64,000 nt of DNA from an uncultured Clostridia bacterium (GTDB lineage Bacteria; Bacillota; Clostridia; TANB77; CAG-508), in contig CAKPAI010000003.1 of NCBI GenBank assembly GCA_934133005.1, positions 62,001 to 126,000 on the forward strand, in the 5' to 3' direction. This document shows, one piece after another, positions 18,825-27,901 of this stretch. Position 1 is the first letter of the stretch. Each line of letters begins with the position of its first letter. A program made the position numbers and the translations under genes. The notes beneath the pieces are model-generated. The model was not told the DNA's origin. It saw nothing but the letters and a program-made list of their open reading frames with translations, and did not search any database.

Positions 18825-19634
18825 TTATACTATAATATTTAGTAAAATATATGCAAATGGCGCTATAAATATTATACTATCTATTCTGTCAAGCATTCCA
18901 CCATGTCCAGGTATCAGGTTACTAAAATCTTTTACATCAGCATATCTTTTTATACTAGATGCAGCTAAATCTCCAATTTGACCTATAACACTTAATATTA
19001 ACCCCATCATTATTGCATAAGCATAATTTATTGTTATAACTCCTGAAAATTTATTTAATGCAATTGTATATAATACACAACCAAGTATAGAACCTACCAG
19101 TCCACCAATACAACCTTCAATTGTTTTATTTGGTGAAATTTGCGTGAAATGATGTTTTCCAATAGTTTTTCCTGTATAAAGTGCAAAAACATCAGTTATC
19201 CAAGCAGTTATAAATACATACCAAATTAGCAATTTTCCGCTTTCCATAGCTCTTATTTTTGAGAATATTGACAAAAATACTACTACATATAATATTTCAA
19301 ATGCTGTTATTGCAATATCTACAGCAGTTCTTTTCTTATCTTTTCTAAATATTAGATCTGCAAAACTTAAAACTAATGCTATAGGTAAGACAAGTTCGCT
19401 AAACATTATTTTACTATCTAAGTTTAATATATGTAGAAGTCCCAGTGCTATGCAAGCTAAATATGTAACCCATTTTACTGGTGCAAAACCTTTTTTTTCA
19501 AAAGTTTTAGATAACTCATAAACACATCTTAGAGCTACCGCACAAAGTACAATATCAACTGTATAAACATTTCCAAATATAAATACAACTAAAACTGTTG
19601 CAAATATTATTGCTCCTGACAAAATTCTTTTCAT
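18825..19634 (-). CDS. cdsA: Phosphatidate cytidylyltransferase
   Basis: A 269-residue polytopic membrane enzyme making CDP-diacylglycerol from phosphatidic acid and CTP. The C-terminal CDS signature is clear: SIKRYADVKDFSNLIPGHGGMLDRIDS (about 228-254). Earlier regions include TDVFALYTGKTIGKHHFTQISPNKTIEG. About seven to eight hydrophobic segments. Part of the pyrH-frr-uppS-cdsA-rseP-polC run. Confidence 0.96.
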   Translation of the reverse strand: MKRILSGAIIFATVLVVFIFGNVYTVDIVLCAVALRCVYELSKTFEKKGFAPVKWVTYLACIALGLLHILNLDSKIMFSELVLPIALVLSFADLIFRKDKKRTAVDIAITAFEILYVVVFLSIFSKIRAMESGKLLIWYVFITAWITDVFALYTGKTIGKHHFTQISPNKTIEGCIGGLVGSILGCVLYTIALNKFSGVITINYAYAIMMGLILSVIGQIGDLAASSIKRYADVKDFSNLIPGHGGMLDRIDSIIFIAPFAYILLNIIV

Positions 19635-19660
19635 TTCTCTTGTTTTCCTTTATAAAAATT

Positions 19661-20389
19661 TTATTTATTTCCACCAAATCTTCTATTTCTACGTTGGTAT
19701 GTTGCAATAGAGTCTATAAAATCCTCATCTGAGTATTCTGGCCAGAATTTATCTGTGAATACAAATTCAGAATATGCAATTTGCCATGGTAAGAAATTAC
19801 TGATTCTTTCTTCTCCAGAAGTTCTTATTAATAAATCTGGGTCTGGTTGACCTGCTGTATATAAATTTTGTGAAATTGTTTCTTCTGTAATATCTTCTAA
19901 TTTTAAATTTCCACTACTTACTAATTCTGAAATTCTCTTTGTTGCACTTACTAATTCGTCTCTTCCTCCATAATTAAAAGCTATATTTAATACCATTCCA
20001 GTATTATTCTTTGTTTTTTCTTCTACGCTTTTAATTTCCTTATATATATCTTTTGGAAGTTCCTCTATTTTTCCTATTACTTTTACTTTTATATTGTTAT
20101 CGTCTGATTTAAAGAAATCTAATATGTAGAACTTTAGAAGTTTCATTATTGCCCCTACTTCTTCTTCTGCACGTTTCCAATTTTCTGTTGAAAAAGCGTA
20201 TACTGTCATATATTTTATCCCTAGTTTATTTGCAAATTTTGCAAGGCGCTTTAATGTTTCAGCGCCTTCTTTATGCCCTTGAGGAGTAGTCTTTCCAACC
20301 TTCTTAGCCCATCTTCTATTTCCATCCATTATTATTGCAACATGTTTTGGTAGATTTTCTATATCAATCTTATTTACATATTCCTCCAT
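19661..20389 (-). CDS. uppS: Isoprenyl transferase (undecaprenyl diphosphate synthase)
   Basis: A 242-residue cis-prenyltransferase. Motifs: VAIIMDGNRRWAKK (about 18-31, catalytic Asp), HKEGAETLKR, YAFSTENWKR and the C-terminal RTSGEERISNFLPWQIAYSEF. It makes the C55 lipid carrier for peptidoglycan. It starts 9 bases after frr and precedes cdsA. Confidence 0.97.
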   Translation of the reverse strand: MEEYVNKIDIENLPKHVAIIMDGNRRWAKKVGKTTPQGHKEGAETLKRLAKFANKLGIKYMTVYAFSTENWKRAEEEVGAIMKLLKFYILDFFKSDDNNIKVKVIGKIEELPKDIYKEIKSVEEKTKNNTGMVLNIAFNYGGRDELVSATKRISELVSSGNLKLEDITEETISQNLYTAGQPDPDLLIRTSGEERISNFLPWQIAYSEFVFTDKFWPEYSDEDFIDSIATYQRRNRRFGGNK

Positions 20390-20397
20390 AATTTCTC

Positions 20398-20946
20398 CTA
20401 TACTGTCATTATTTCTTTTTCTTTATTCTCTAAAATTTTATCTATTTCCTCAATTTTTGAATCTGTAATCTTTTGAATTTTATCTTCTGCTTGTTTTAAT
20501 TCGTCTTCTGTAAGCTCGCTATTTTTTTGAGCAGTTCTTGCTTCATCTATTGCATCTCTTCTTATTGAACGAACTGCAACTTTTGCTTCTTCTGCCATTT
20601 TTCTAATTTGCTTTGCTAACTCTTTTCTTCTTTCCTCTGTAAGTTCTGGGAATACAAGTCTTATAACTTTTCCATCATTATTTGGATTTATCCCAATATC
20701 AGCCAAATTAATTGCTTTTTCAATCTCTTTTAAAACGCTCATATCCCATGGTTGAATAACTATCATTCTTGGCTCTGGGACTGATATTCCTGCCATTTGA
20801 TTTATTGGAGTTGGAACTCCATAGTAATCAACAGTTATTTTATTTAGTATATTAGGATTAGCTCTTCCAGCTCTAACCTCTGATAAATTTTCTTCATATA
20901 CGCTTATTGTTTTATTCATTTTTTCCGTAACATTATTAAAATCCAT
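20398..20946 (-). CDS. frr: Ribosome recycling factor
   Basis: A 182-residue protein of normal RRF length. It has the hallmark RAGRANPNILNKITVDYYGVPTP near residue 26, the central domain (PWDMSVLKEIEKAI) and a long C-terminal helix. It splits post-termination ribosomes with EF-G. It lies 25 bases downstream of pyrH, as in most bacteria. Confidence 0.98.
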   Translation of the reverse strand: MDFNNVTEKMNKTISVYEENLSEVRAGRANPNILNKITVDYYGVPTPINQMAGISVPEPRMIVIQPWDMSVLKEIEKAINLADIGINPNNDGKVIRLVFPELTEERRKELAKQIRKMAEEAKVAVRSIRRDAIDEARTAQKNSELTEDELKQAEDKIQKITDSKIEEIDKILENKEKEIMTV

Positions 20947-20970
20947 TTTTATTCACCTATATCCTTTTTA

Positions 20971-21687
20971 TTATTTTCTTTCTGTAACAAGTGTTCCTAC
21001 TTTTTCACCAGTTACTGCTTTTAATATATTTCCATATTCATTCATTTTAAATACTATTAATGGCATATCATTATCCCTGCAAAGAGATATCGCAGTTTGG
21101 TCCATTACTTTTAAATTCTTCTCCAAAACTTCTACATATGTTATTTCATCATATTTTACTGCATTTGAATTTATTTTTGGATCATCTGAATATACTCCAT
21201 CAACTGTTTTTGCAACCAAAATCACTTCTGCATCTATTTCAGAAGCTCTAAGTGCTGCTGCTGTATCTGTAGAAAAATATGGATGTCCTGTGCCTCCTGC
21301 AAAAACTACTATTTTTCCATCTTTTAAATAATCCATTGTCTTTCTTCTTGTATATGGCTCTGCAATTTGTGTCATTTCTACTGATGTTTGAATTCTTGCT
21401 TTTAATCCTATTTTTTCAAGCTCATCTTGAAGAGCTAAAGCATTCATTATAGTTGCAAGCATTCCCATTGTATCTGTTGTTGTTCTTTCCATTTTTGTAC
21501 TATATTTTCCTCTCCAAAAATTTCCTCCGCCAACAACGATACCAATTTCTACACCTAAATCATGCATCTCTTTTATTTGTTTGCATATTGTTGCCATAAC
21601 TTCAGCATCTAACCCATTTTTTAATTCTCCTGCTAGAGCTTCTCCACTTAATTTTAATAGAACTCTCTTATACTTTGCTTTTGGCAT
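20971..21687 (-). CDS. pyrH: UMP kinase
   Basis: A 238-residue amino-acid-kinase-fold enzyme phosphorylating UMP to UDP. Motifs: KRVLLKLSGEALAG (about 7-20), GIVVGGGNFWRG, AGGTGHPYFSTDTAAALRA and VDGVYSDDPK. First gene of the operon running to polC. Confidence 0.97.
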   Translation of the reverse strand: MPKAKYKRVLLKLSGEALAGELKNGLDAEVMATICKQIKEMHDLGVEIGIVVGGGNFWRGKYSTKMERTTTDTMGMLATIMNALALQDELEKIGLKARIQTSVEMTQIAEPYTRRKTMDYLKDGKIVVFAGGTGHPYFSTDTAAALRASEIDAEVILVAKTVDGVYSDDPKINSNAVKYDEITYVEVLEKNLKVMDQTAISLCRDNDMPLIVFKMNEYGNILKAVTGEKVGTLVTERK

Positions 21688-21859
21688 AATATTTCTCCTA
21701 TTCTTTTTTATTTTAATTTTATATAACTATAAAATTGCTTTTCATATTCTATCATAAATAATGTATAAATTATAGTACTTTTTAAAATTTTCCTCTTTAT
21801 TTTTTAGAATTTAGACAAAAATATAATATATATAAATTTTACTATAAAAAGGAGCCTAT

Positions 21860-22456
21860 ATGTTAAATTTTAAAAAATTAAATAATAAAATTTATTATAT
21901 ATTATTTGTCACTTCAGTAATAATTATAATATCCTTAATCATATTTTTATTTTCTTATTTTACTAAACTAAGGCAAAAAGAAATTTCATCTAAAAATTTT
22001 TCAAGTACTCTTCAAATATTAAAATTATATTCGGAACATTCCAATTACAAAATTCAAACCTACTCATCCCCATTTGTAATAGGCATTATAAAAATTGATA
22101 AATTAAAATTAGATTATCCTATTTTATCAGAAGTATCAGACGAACTTTTAAAAATAGCTCCTTGTAAATTTGCAGGCCCCAACCCAAATGAAATCGGCAA
22201 TTTCTGTATAGCTGGACACAATTATATAGATAATACATTTTTTGCCAAAATATCTACATTAAAAAACAATGATTCAATTTATATTTATGATTTATCTGGA
22301 AATTCAGTAGAATATCTCGTTTATAAGCAATATGAAGTTGAAAGTACAGATACATCAATTCTTTCTCAAGAAACAAATGGGAAAAGAAAATTAACTTTAA
22401 TGACTTGTAACAGTTTAAAAGGTTCTCGAATAATTATTGAGGCATTTGAAGCTTAA
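21860..22456 (+). CDS. Sortase
   Basis: A 198-residue cysteine transpeptidase with an N-terminal membrane anchor (about 12-35). Catalytic residues are visible: His120 in FCIAGHN, Cys183 in LTLMTCNS and Arg190 in KGSRII. The TLMTC form and the short length fit class D-like sortases of clostridia. It joins LPXTG-type proteins to the cell wall. A convergent gene (22501-22860) encodes an LPKTG protein, and another sorting-signal protein lies at 33752, so both may be substrates. Confidence 0.9.
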   Translation: MLNFKKLNNKIYYILFVTSVIIIISLIIFLFSYFTKLRQKEISSKNFSSTLQILKLYSEHSNYKIQTYSSPFVIGIIKIDKLKLDYPILSEVSDELLKIAPCKFAGPNPNEIGNFCIAGHNYIDNTFFAKISTLKNNDSIYIYDLSGNSVEYLVYKQYEVESTDTSILSQETNGKRKLTLMTCNSLKGSRIIIEAFEA

Positions 22457-22458
22457 AG

Positions 22459-22498
22459 CAAAAAAGAAGAGACTTAAAAAATCTCTTCTTTCATTTAG
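22459..22498. terminator. Bidirectional terminator between sortase and LPKTG gene
   Basis: Perfect 10-bp stem AAAGAAGAGA / TCTCTTCTTT (22463-22472, 22482-22491) with T-rich flank, serving two convergent genes. Confidence 0.8.
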
Positions 22499-22500
22499 AA

Positions 22501-22860
22501 TTATATATTATAATTGCGAATTTTTCTATATGCATATACTGCAGATATAACACATACTATTCCTAAAGCTCCAACGATATATACATCATTTTCACCTGTT
22601 TTAGGTAATGTAGTTGTTGTATTCGTAGTTGCATTATAAGTACCTGTTGTATTAACTGTTGGTGTTGTTGCTTCTGCATTATTTCCGCCAACTATAATTG
22701 TTCCGTTGTTAGCTGTGTTTGTTGTATCAGTAGCATTTGTAGTAGCATTATTTCCACCTATAATGATTGTTTCAGCAGCTTGAACATTACAGCTACTTAA
22801 TATAACTATTATTCCAAGTATAATTATTCCCATAACTAATTTTAATTCTTTTTTCATCAT
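22501..22860 (-). CDS. Small LPKTG cell-wall protein
   Basis: A 119-residue protein with an N-terminal signal peptide (helix about 8-22, then CNVQAAE). A low-complexity Thr/Asn-rich middle holds the repeated element TIIIGGNNA / TIIVGGNNA. It ends in LPKTG (85-89), a membrane helix and a basic tail (RKIRNYNI). This is a complete sortase substrate. It has no folded domain I recognise and may be a stalk or wall spacer. It faces the sortase gene. Confidence 0.8.
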   Translation of the reverse strand: MMKKELKLVMGIIILGIIVILSSCNVQAAETIIIGGNNATTNATDTTNTANNGTIIVGGNNAEATTPTVNTTGTYNATTNTTTTLPKTGENDVYIVGALGIVCVISAVYAYRKIRNYNI

Positions 22861-23017
22861 ATTTTTCTCCTTTTTATTTAATACTTATTATTATCTACAT
22901 TTTTTATTTTACTATTCTTTTTTTATATAGTCAATATTTTTTATTTATCCTTTATATTAAAAAAATATTACAACTTTATTACTGTAGAATCATAATATGC
23001 TACTTTATATTAAATAA

Positions 23018-23290
23018 TTACTCTTGAGTATATGGTAATACAGCAATTTGTCTTGCTCTCTTAACAGCTATTGTAATGTCTCTTTGATGTTTAGCACAAG
23101 CTCCTGTTGCTCTTCTTGGTAGAATTTTTCCTTTATCATTGATGAATTTCTTTAATTGATCAGCATTTTTAAAATCTAAAACAAGATTTTTGTTTGCACA
23201 TAGTGGACAAACTTTTTTTCTCATTTTTCTGAATTTTGGGTTGTAATCTTCATCATTGTTGTTTCTTCTATTTTGTCTTTTATCTGCCAT
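23018..23290 (-). CDS. rpsR: 30S ribosomal protein S18
   Basis: A 90-residue S18 with the core DYKNADQLKKFI-like segment and LPRRATGACAKHQRDITIAVKRAR. The N-terminal CPLC and later C..H suggest the zinc-binding form. Third gene of rpsF-ssb-rpsR. Confidence 0.97.
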   Translation of the reverse strand: MADKRQNRRNNNDEDYNPKFRKMRKKVCPLCANKNLVLDFKNADQLKKFINDKGKILPRRATGACAKHQRDITIAVKRARQIAVLPYTQE

Positions 23291-23322
23291 CTTCTTTTCC
23301 TCCCTATTCTATTTTTTTAAAC

Positions 23323-23754
23323 TTAAAATGGTAGGTCGTCTCCTGATGATACTTCAAATTCAGAAGCTCCGCCTGCAGCTGGAATATCAGTTCCAAAGCT
23401 TGCTCCGAAATCATCTGCAGAACCAGCTCCATCTCTTCTGCTCTCTGCAAAATATGTTTCTTCTGCTACAACTTCTGTAATATAATGTTTTTGTCCTTTA
23501 TCATCATCCCAAGTTCTTGTTTGTAGTCTTCCTACTACAGCTACTTGTTGGCCTTTTTTAAAGTATTTACTAACAAATTCACCTGTTTTGCTCCAAGCAA
23601 CTACATTTATAAAATCTGCTTGTCTTTCTTCTCCTGGTCTTGCAAATCTTCTATTTACAGCAAGAGAAAAAGTTGCAACCATAGTATTATTTGTTTGTGT
23701 ATATCTTACTTCTGGGTCTCTTGTAAGTCTGCCCATTAAAATTACTTTGTTCAT
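23323..23754 (-). CDS. ssb: Single-stranded DNA-binding protein
   Basis: A 143-residue SSB with an OB fold (MNKVILMGRLTRDPEVRYTQ..., FINVVAWSKTGEFVSKYFKKGQQVAVVGRLQTRTW). A flexible linker follows, with the acidic tip DDLPF that recruits partner proteins. Cotranscribed between rpsF and rpsR. Confidence 0.97.
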   Translation of the reverse strand: MNKVILMGRLTRDPEVRYTQTNNTMVATFSLAVNRRFARPGEERQADFINVVAWSKTGEFVSKYFKKGQQVAVVGRLQTRTWDDDKGQKHYITEVVAEETYFAESRRDGAGSADDFGASFGTDIPAAGGASEFEVSSGDDLPF

Positions 23755-23778
23755 ATGTGGACCTCCATTTTTTATTTA

Positions 23779-24063
23779 TTATTCTTCTACTTTGATTGTC
23801 ATGAATTTTATAACATCATCAGTAATTCTATAATTTCTTTCAAGTTCTGAAATTATAGCTGGATTTGCTGTAAAATATAATACTACAGAATATCCTTCAG
23901 CATTTTTCTTTACTGGATAAGCAAGTTTTTTCTTTCCTAGTAAATCTGCTTTTTCTACATTTCCATCTTTATTAATCATCTCTGTAAATTTTTTAGAAAG
24001 TTCGTTTACTCTTTCTTCATCAACAGCTGGATTAATAATGATCATACTTTCGTATTTATTCAT
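23779..24063 (-). CDS. rpsF: 30S ribosomal protein S6
   Basis: A 94-residue S6 (NKYESMIIINPAVDEER..., GKKKLAYPVKKNAEGYSVVLYF). The ATG at 24063 is chosen because AGGGAGGTG lies 7 bases upstream. The frame from 24141 would cover the leader hairpins. First gene of rpsF-ssb-rpsR. Confidence 0.97.
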   Translation of the reverse strand: MNKYESMIIINPAVDEERVNELSKKFTEMINKDGNVEKADLLGKKKLAYPVKKNAEGYSVVLYFTANPAIISELERNYRITDDVIKFMTIKVEE

Positions 24064-24091
24064 TATTTTCACCTCCCTTTGGATTATACAA

Positions 24092-24148
24092 CCTATAGCT
24101 TTCGCTATAGGTAAGGATTTTAATTTGTAAAACCACAACACAAATTAA
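24092..24148 (-). promoter_or_regulatory. Structured rpsF leader
   Basis: On the minus strand a 9-bp stem TTAATTTGT / ACAAATTAA (24120-24148) is followed by CCTATAGC-GAAA-GCTATAGG, a GNRA-capped hairpin (24092-24111), before the rpsF ribosome site. rpsF leaders in many bacteria bind S6:S18 for feedback. Whether this is that motif is not settled by eye. Confidence 0.4.
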
Positions 24149-24176
24149 AAAGCAGTACATTTACGTACTGCTTTAT
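24149..24176 (-). terminator. Terminator downstream of the pseudopilin gene
   Basis: Perfect 10-bp stem AAAGCAGTAC / GTACTGCTTT with 6-base loop and following T-run on the minus strand. Confidence 0.75.
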
Positions 24177-24223
24177 TTTATCATAACTTTCCTTTATTTG
24201 CAAGAATTTTTTAACAAATTACT

Positions 24224-25049
24224 CTACTTTTCAAAATATACACCTTTTCCAAATGTTACAGAGGTTATTTCCTCTCCGCTTCTAGAATCTACACTATAAT
24301 TATATATTCTAAACGTAATTTTAGATTTATCATTTAAGTTAGGTTCTGTTCCCAAAATTGTATAATTTGCAACACCTATGTTATTTTCCCATGTAATTTC
24401 TACATTGCTTCCAAGAATCTCTAACATTGGAAGTTTAGAAAATTCACTTGAGTTATAATTTGATAATATCTTTATTTGAATAGCATCTCCGTTTTTTTGC
24501 AATTTCTTTGTTTTCATTACTACTTTCCATAGTAACTACTGAAATAATAGGAAGACTTACTTTACTATAATATTCTTCAGTATGAGATCCACTTTTAAAG
24601 CTATCTTCCATCGTATAATATCTGTCACTTCCAAGTTCTATTCCTTCTAGATAATAAACTGTAAAACTTTTTTCATTAACTACATATACGTCTTTTTCTG
24701 TATTTTTATTCCCCTTATTTAGTTTTATATCAAGCAGTGTCCAGTCTATTGCATAGTAACTTCCAGAATCATTTGGATTTCTGTCTTTGTCAGGAATAAA
24801 AAATCTACTTCCAGAAGTTGTAACATCATATCCTACAGTTTTATCTACAGGCAAAGTACCATTTTTTAAGTAATATGCTTTAACTTCTTGAGATAAAGCT
24901 AAAACATCACTTTTAACCTCGTTGAATCTTTTTAATTCAGTAGTAGAATTTAAACTTGCTGTCAATGTTACTGTAAGTACTGTCATAACTAGAATAGTTA
25001 TTGTGAGAGAAATTAACGTTATTCCTCTTTCCTCTTTTACTTTTTTCAT
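24224..25049 (-). CDS. Pseudopilin-like protein with +1 frameshift at CGG
   Basis: Two overlapping frames form one 274-residue protein. The first carries a prepilin-like N-terminus (ERGITLISLTITILVMTVL, Ser at mature position 5) and a globular domain. It would end soon after KEIAKKRRCYSN. The second continues to the stop at 24224 (GDAIQIKILSNYNSSEF...). The switch lies at an in-frame CGG (24491-24489) after a run of seven A's. Skipping the C gives K-K-G-D-A-I and joins the two. A one-base slip in the A-run would also join them. Pilin- or type II secretion-like; no assembly genes are nearby. Confidence 0.65.
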
Positions 25050-25112
25050 CTGTTTCCTCCATATTTTACTGCTTTATATATTATCATCAAATTTATTTTT
25101 TTTCAATATTTT

Positions 25113-25770
25113 TTACTTTAATATGTATTGTTCCAAAATCTTATGTTTTATATTATATTCTTTATTTTCACATATTACAACAATCCACAAATATAAAATC
25201 ACTGCAACTATTGCAATATTTTTGTATTTTAAAATTAGCAAACTCGCAAATAATGTTAAAGCAATTATTGTAACATTTGATATTTTATTTATTACTTCAT
25301 ATGCACTTTCAGCACCACAGAATAAATTTATTATTTCTTTTAGTATTCTTCCTCCATCTAAAGGATAGATTGGAAGCATATTAAAAATAAACAATAATAA
25401 ATTTGCATATATTATTTCTTCAATACCAATACTAAAAAGTCCTAAATTTCCTGTTTTTAATACATATATTTTGCTTAATATTATTATAAACATATTTACA
25501 GCAGGTCCAGCAATAGTTACCAATATTTTCTTTATAGATACCTCTTTTGTATTTTCCAACCTGTTTAAATTTTCTTTAAACTTAACTGAAAATCCGACTT
25601 GAAAAAATTTCTATTTCTTCTGGTAAAATGCCTAATATAGCTCCTGTAATAATATGTCCTATTTCATGTAGAAGTGCAAAAAGCATTATAAATAAATATA
25701 TTTTTACTTGTCTTGTTAGTATCAAAAGAAATAAGAATAACAGAATTTTTAAATTTATTTTTATTTTCAT
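25113..25770 (-). CDS. spoIVFB: SpoIVFB-like site-2 protease with +1 frameshift at CGG
   Basis: A 218-residue M50 membrane protease once the frame is restored. The first frame holds the zinc motif HEIGH (in ALLHEIGHIITGAILG) and stops 13 codons later. The second holds VTIAGPAVNMF and the second metal motif YPLDGGRI. The switch is at in-frame CGG (25596-25594): AGT-CGG-ATT. Skipping C gives S-G-F-S-V-K-F, where the glycine matches the family pattern after IEI. SpoIVFB cleaves pro-sigma-K in the mother cell. It sits 11 bases after spoIVFA, the usual operon order. If there is no recoding, this is a pseudogene. Confidence 0.7.
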
Positions 25771-25781
25771 ATTTTCACCTT

Positions 25782-26676
25782 TTATAATACCTTACTTGGA
25801 TCTATAAATCTATCATCTCTTTTTATTTCAAAATGCAAATGTGGACCGTGTAGCTTTTCCAGTCTGCCCAACTTTTGCAATTTCTTCTCCTTTTGTTACT
25901 TGTGCACCTCTACTTACTAATAATTGACTGCAATGAGCATATAAAGTCTCAATGTCTCCATTTTCTATTTTTATATGTTTACCATAATCTCCATCTTCTG
26001 AAACAACAGTTACTTCTCCATCCATTGCAGCAATAATTATATCACCTTCGTTTCCTCCTATATCTAGTCCATGATGGTATGCACTGACAATGCTTGTTGC
26101 TTCTCTTGGTCCAAAATTAGAAGTAATTACACCATTTAATGGCCAAATTATATTTTTACTTTTTGCCTCTTCTATATCTAGTTCTTCTTGTGACTTTGGT
26201 GCCTCTATCTGGCTCACTTCATTTACCTCTAAATTTTGTTCTTCTTGCAAATTTTCATCTGTATTTACCACATTTTCTTCCTCATTTACTGTATTTCCTT
26301 CGATTACACTTGTCGGTTCTTCAGCATTTTCTTTAATAAACATACTGGCTTTTTCTTCTAACCATTTCTTTGCTGTTTCAATTTTATCTTTTAATATTTC
26401 AATATTTATATCCTGATTTACGTTTTCTTTGACTGCATCATATATATATTTCATGTTTTCTTGCCCATTTGCAAAGTACACTCCAAAATATATAATAAGA
26501 CATACAATACTTTGAATGACAAGTTTTCTAGTCATACTCTTTTTTGCCTTTTTATATATTGGCTTTGTAGTTACATTATATTGAGAGCCAAAATCGTATT
26601 TTTTGTTTTGGTTTCTTCTTTTATAAATTTCTTCAGCTCTTCTTATTCTTTCTTCTTGTGATATCGTTCTATCCAC
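25782..26676 (-). CDS. spoIVFA: SpoIVFA-like M23 protein with +1 frameshift at CGG
   Basis: A 297-residue protein once the frame is restored. It has a basic cytoplasmic N-terminus, one membrane helix (about 52-70), an acidic linker and a LytM/M23 domain (GVITSNFGPR..., YHHGLDIGG, ENGDIETLYAHCSQ, GEEIAKVGQTGKAT). The uncorrected frame ends RSTFAF. Skipping the C of the in-frame CGG (25848-25846) gives the near-universal M23 ending T-G-P-H-L-H-F-E and reaches a stop at 25782. The start is GTG at 26676 after GGAGG. SpoIVFA holds and regulates SpoIVFB. The downstream neighbour supports this over a generic M23 peptidase. Confidence 0.7.
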
Positions 26677-26739
26677 TTTATCCTCCGTAAGACATAAACT
26701 TTATAAATTTATATTCACGTAAGGATTTTTTTATTCTAC

Positions 26740-27099
26740 CTACTTAACAAATGCAACTATCAAACTCATAAAAGTTACAAGTGCTAAAAAATAGTTAATT
26801 ATATTTAGCTTTCTATATTTTGCAGTCATTTTATCCATATTTTTAGACTTTCTTTTAGAATCTATTTCTTCTATGTATCCCTTTATAATAAGTTCTGCTT
26901 CTTTTACAACGTATTGTCTTTTTTCTCTTTTTATTTGTTCTATATTTCCAAGATCTTTTTCAGACATAAAGCTCTGCATTACTTTATATTCTGGATTTTT
27001 TACCTTTTTTCCATCTCGTACAACAACAATCGCTTCTTCAATAAAATTAGATGGTAAATTCTTTAACACAATAATACTTTTCATTTGCTCTTTGCTCAA
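26740..27099 (-). CDS. Hypothetical protein with C-terminal membrane anchor, 119 aa
   Basis: A charged, helical protein (about residues 1-95) with a single C-terminal membrane helix (about 97-117) and no signal peptide, so a tail-anchored layout with a cytoplasmic body. I do not recognise the family. It lies between a yyaC-type gene and spoIVFA, all on one strand, so a sporulation role is possible by context only. Confidence 0.65.
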   Translation of the reverse strand: MSKEQMKSIIVLKNLPSNFIEEAIVVVRDGKKVKNPEYKVMQSFMSEKDLGNIEQIKREKRQYVVKEAELIIKGYIEEIDSKRKSKNMDKMTAKYRKLNIINYFLALVTFMSLIVAFVK

Positions 27100-27153
27100 A
27101 ATAAAATCCTCCTAAATAATTATTTAAAAGGATTATTAACCAATATATTTTTT

Positions 27154-27609
27154 TCATACCAGAATTGGCAAAATTTCAATTATCTTATTCATCATACTCT
27201 TTAAGATTTTTTCGTCAACATTTTGTAATTCTTTTTTATTTTTTTCTATACATGTGTGGTTTGTTCCAACTACTCCTTTTATTATAAAATCAGCATCAAG
27301 TTTAATTCCTTTATTTACTCCATCGCCCACTATAAAACTTTTTTCTGAAATGTATATTTTGCCTATACTCATGCTATTTCCTAGAGCAGAGTCTATTATT
27401 ATTTTTTTCTTTAACTTATTTGAATCAATATAGTTTTTCATTTGCTCTAATTTATTATAACTAAGTGGATTATTTGTTGTTCCAATTACAATAGCATCAT
27501 ATAAATTGTTATTTTCAAAAAACGACCCTAGCATTGGTCCTAAACTATCGCCTTTTACTTTACTATTTCCAACGCAGATTAGCATTACATCTTCTAATAT
27601 TTTTTTCAA
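27154..27609 (-). CDS. yyaC: YyaC-type sporulation protein (DUF1256)
   Basis: A 151-residue DUF1256 protein: MLICVGNSKVKGDSLGPMLG at the start, PLSYNKLEQ in the middle, IIIDSALGNSMSIGKI and KGVVGTNHTC. The fold is related to the GPR spore protease. The family is found in spore formers and expressed in sporulation; its biochemical activity is unclear. The small gene at 27616 ends 6 bases upstream. Confidence 0.82.
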   Translation of the reverse strand: MKKILEDVMLICVGNSKVKGDSLGPMLGSFFENNNLYDAIVIGTTNNPLSYNKLEQMKNYIDSNKLKKKIIIDSALGNSMSIGKIYISEKSFIVGDGVNKGIKLDADFIIKGVVGTNHTCIEKNKKELQNVDEKILKSMMNKIIEILPILV

Positions 27610-27615
27610 GTAGTA

Positions 27616-27852
27616 TTACCTTCCAATTATAATTTCAACATTTTTATTTTTTAAATACTCATTGTTGATTTTTTGTGAGAAACCAGCAACTTCTTTTGAT
27701 ATTACAATTGTATTATAATTATTGCTAATCAATTCATCTATTTTATTATCAATTTTATCTAAATTATTTATTTTATAAACATCTAATCCAAAATTTTCAG
27801 CAAATTTAAAACTTTTGTTATCATTTTCTGCTTTTATCCATGAAATTTTCAT
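27616..27852 (-). CDS. Hypothetical protein, 78 aa
   Basis: A small alpha/beta protein (MKISWIKAENDNKSFKFAENFGLD..., NYNTIVISKEVAGFSQKI). The alternation suggests a single Rossmann-like unit. I do not recognise a family; a faint resemblance to V-ATPase subunit F is not enough to call it. The ATG at 27852 follows GAGGTG, which lies inside a hairpin (27861-27881). Confidence 0.6.
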   Translation of the reverse strand: MKISWIKAENDNKSFKFAENFGLDVYKINNLDKIDNKIDELISNNYNTIVISKEVAGFSQKINNEYLKNKNVEIIIGR

Positions 27853-27860
27853 AAAAAAAC

Positions 27861-27890
27861 ACCTCAATTTTATTTTGAGGTATTTTTTAT
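27861..27890 (-). terminator. Hairpin: terminator of HD gene overlapping the next RBS
   Basis: Minus-strand ACCTCAA - 7 bases - TTGAGGT followed by seven T's. The 3' arm contains the GAGGTG ribosome site of the 27852 start. Confidence 0.55.
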
Positions 27891-27901
27891 TTTTTATTCA
27901 A

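Noticed and set aside
22980..23017. Terminator after rpsR
   Set aside because: No convincing stem and T-run; left unannotated.
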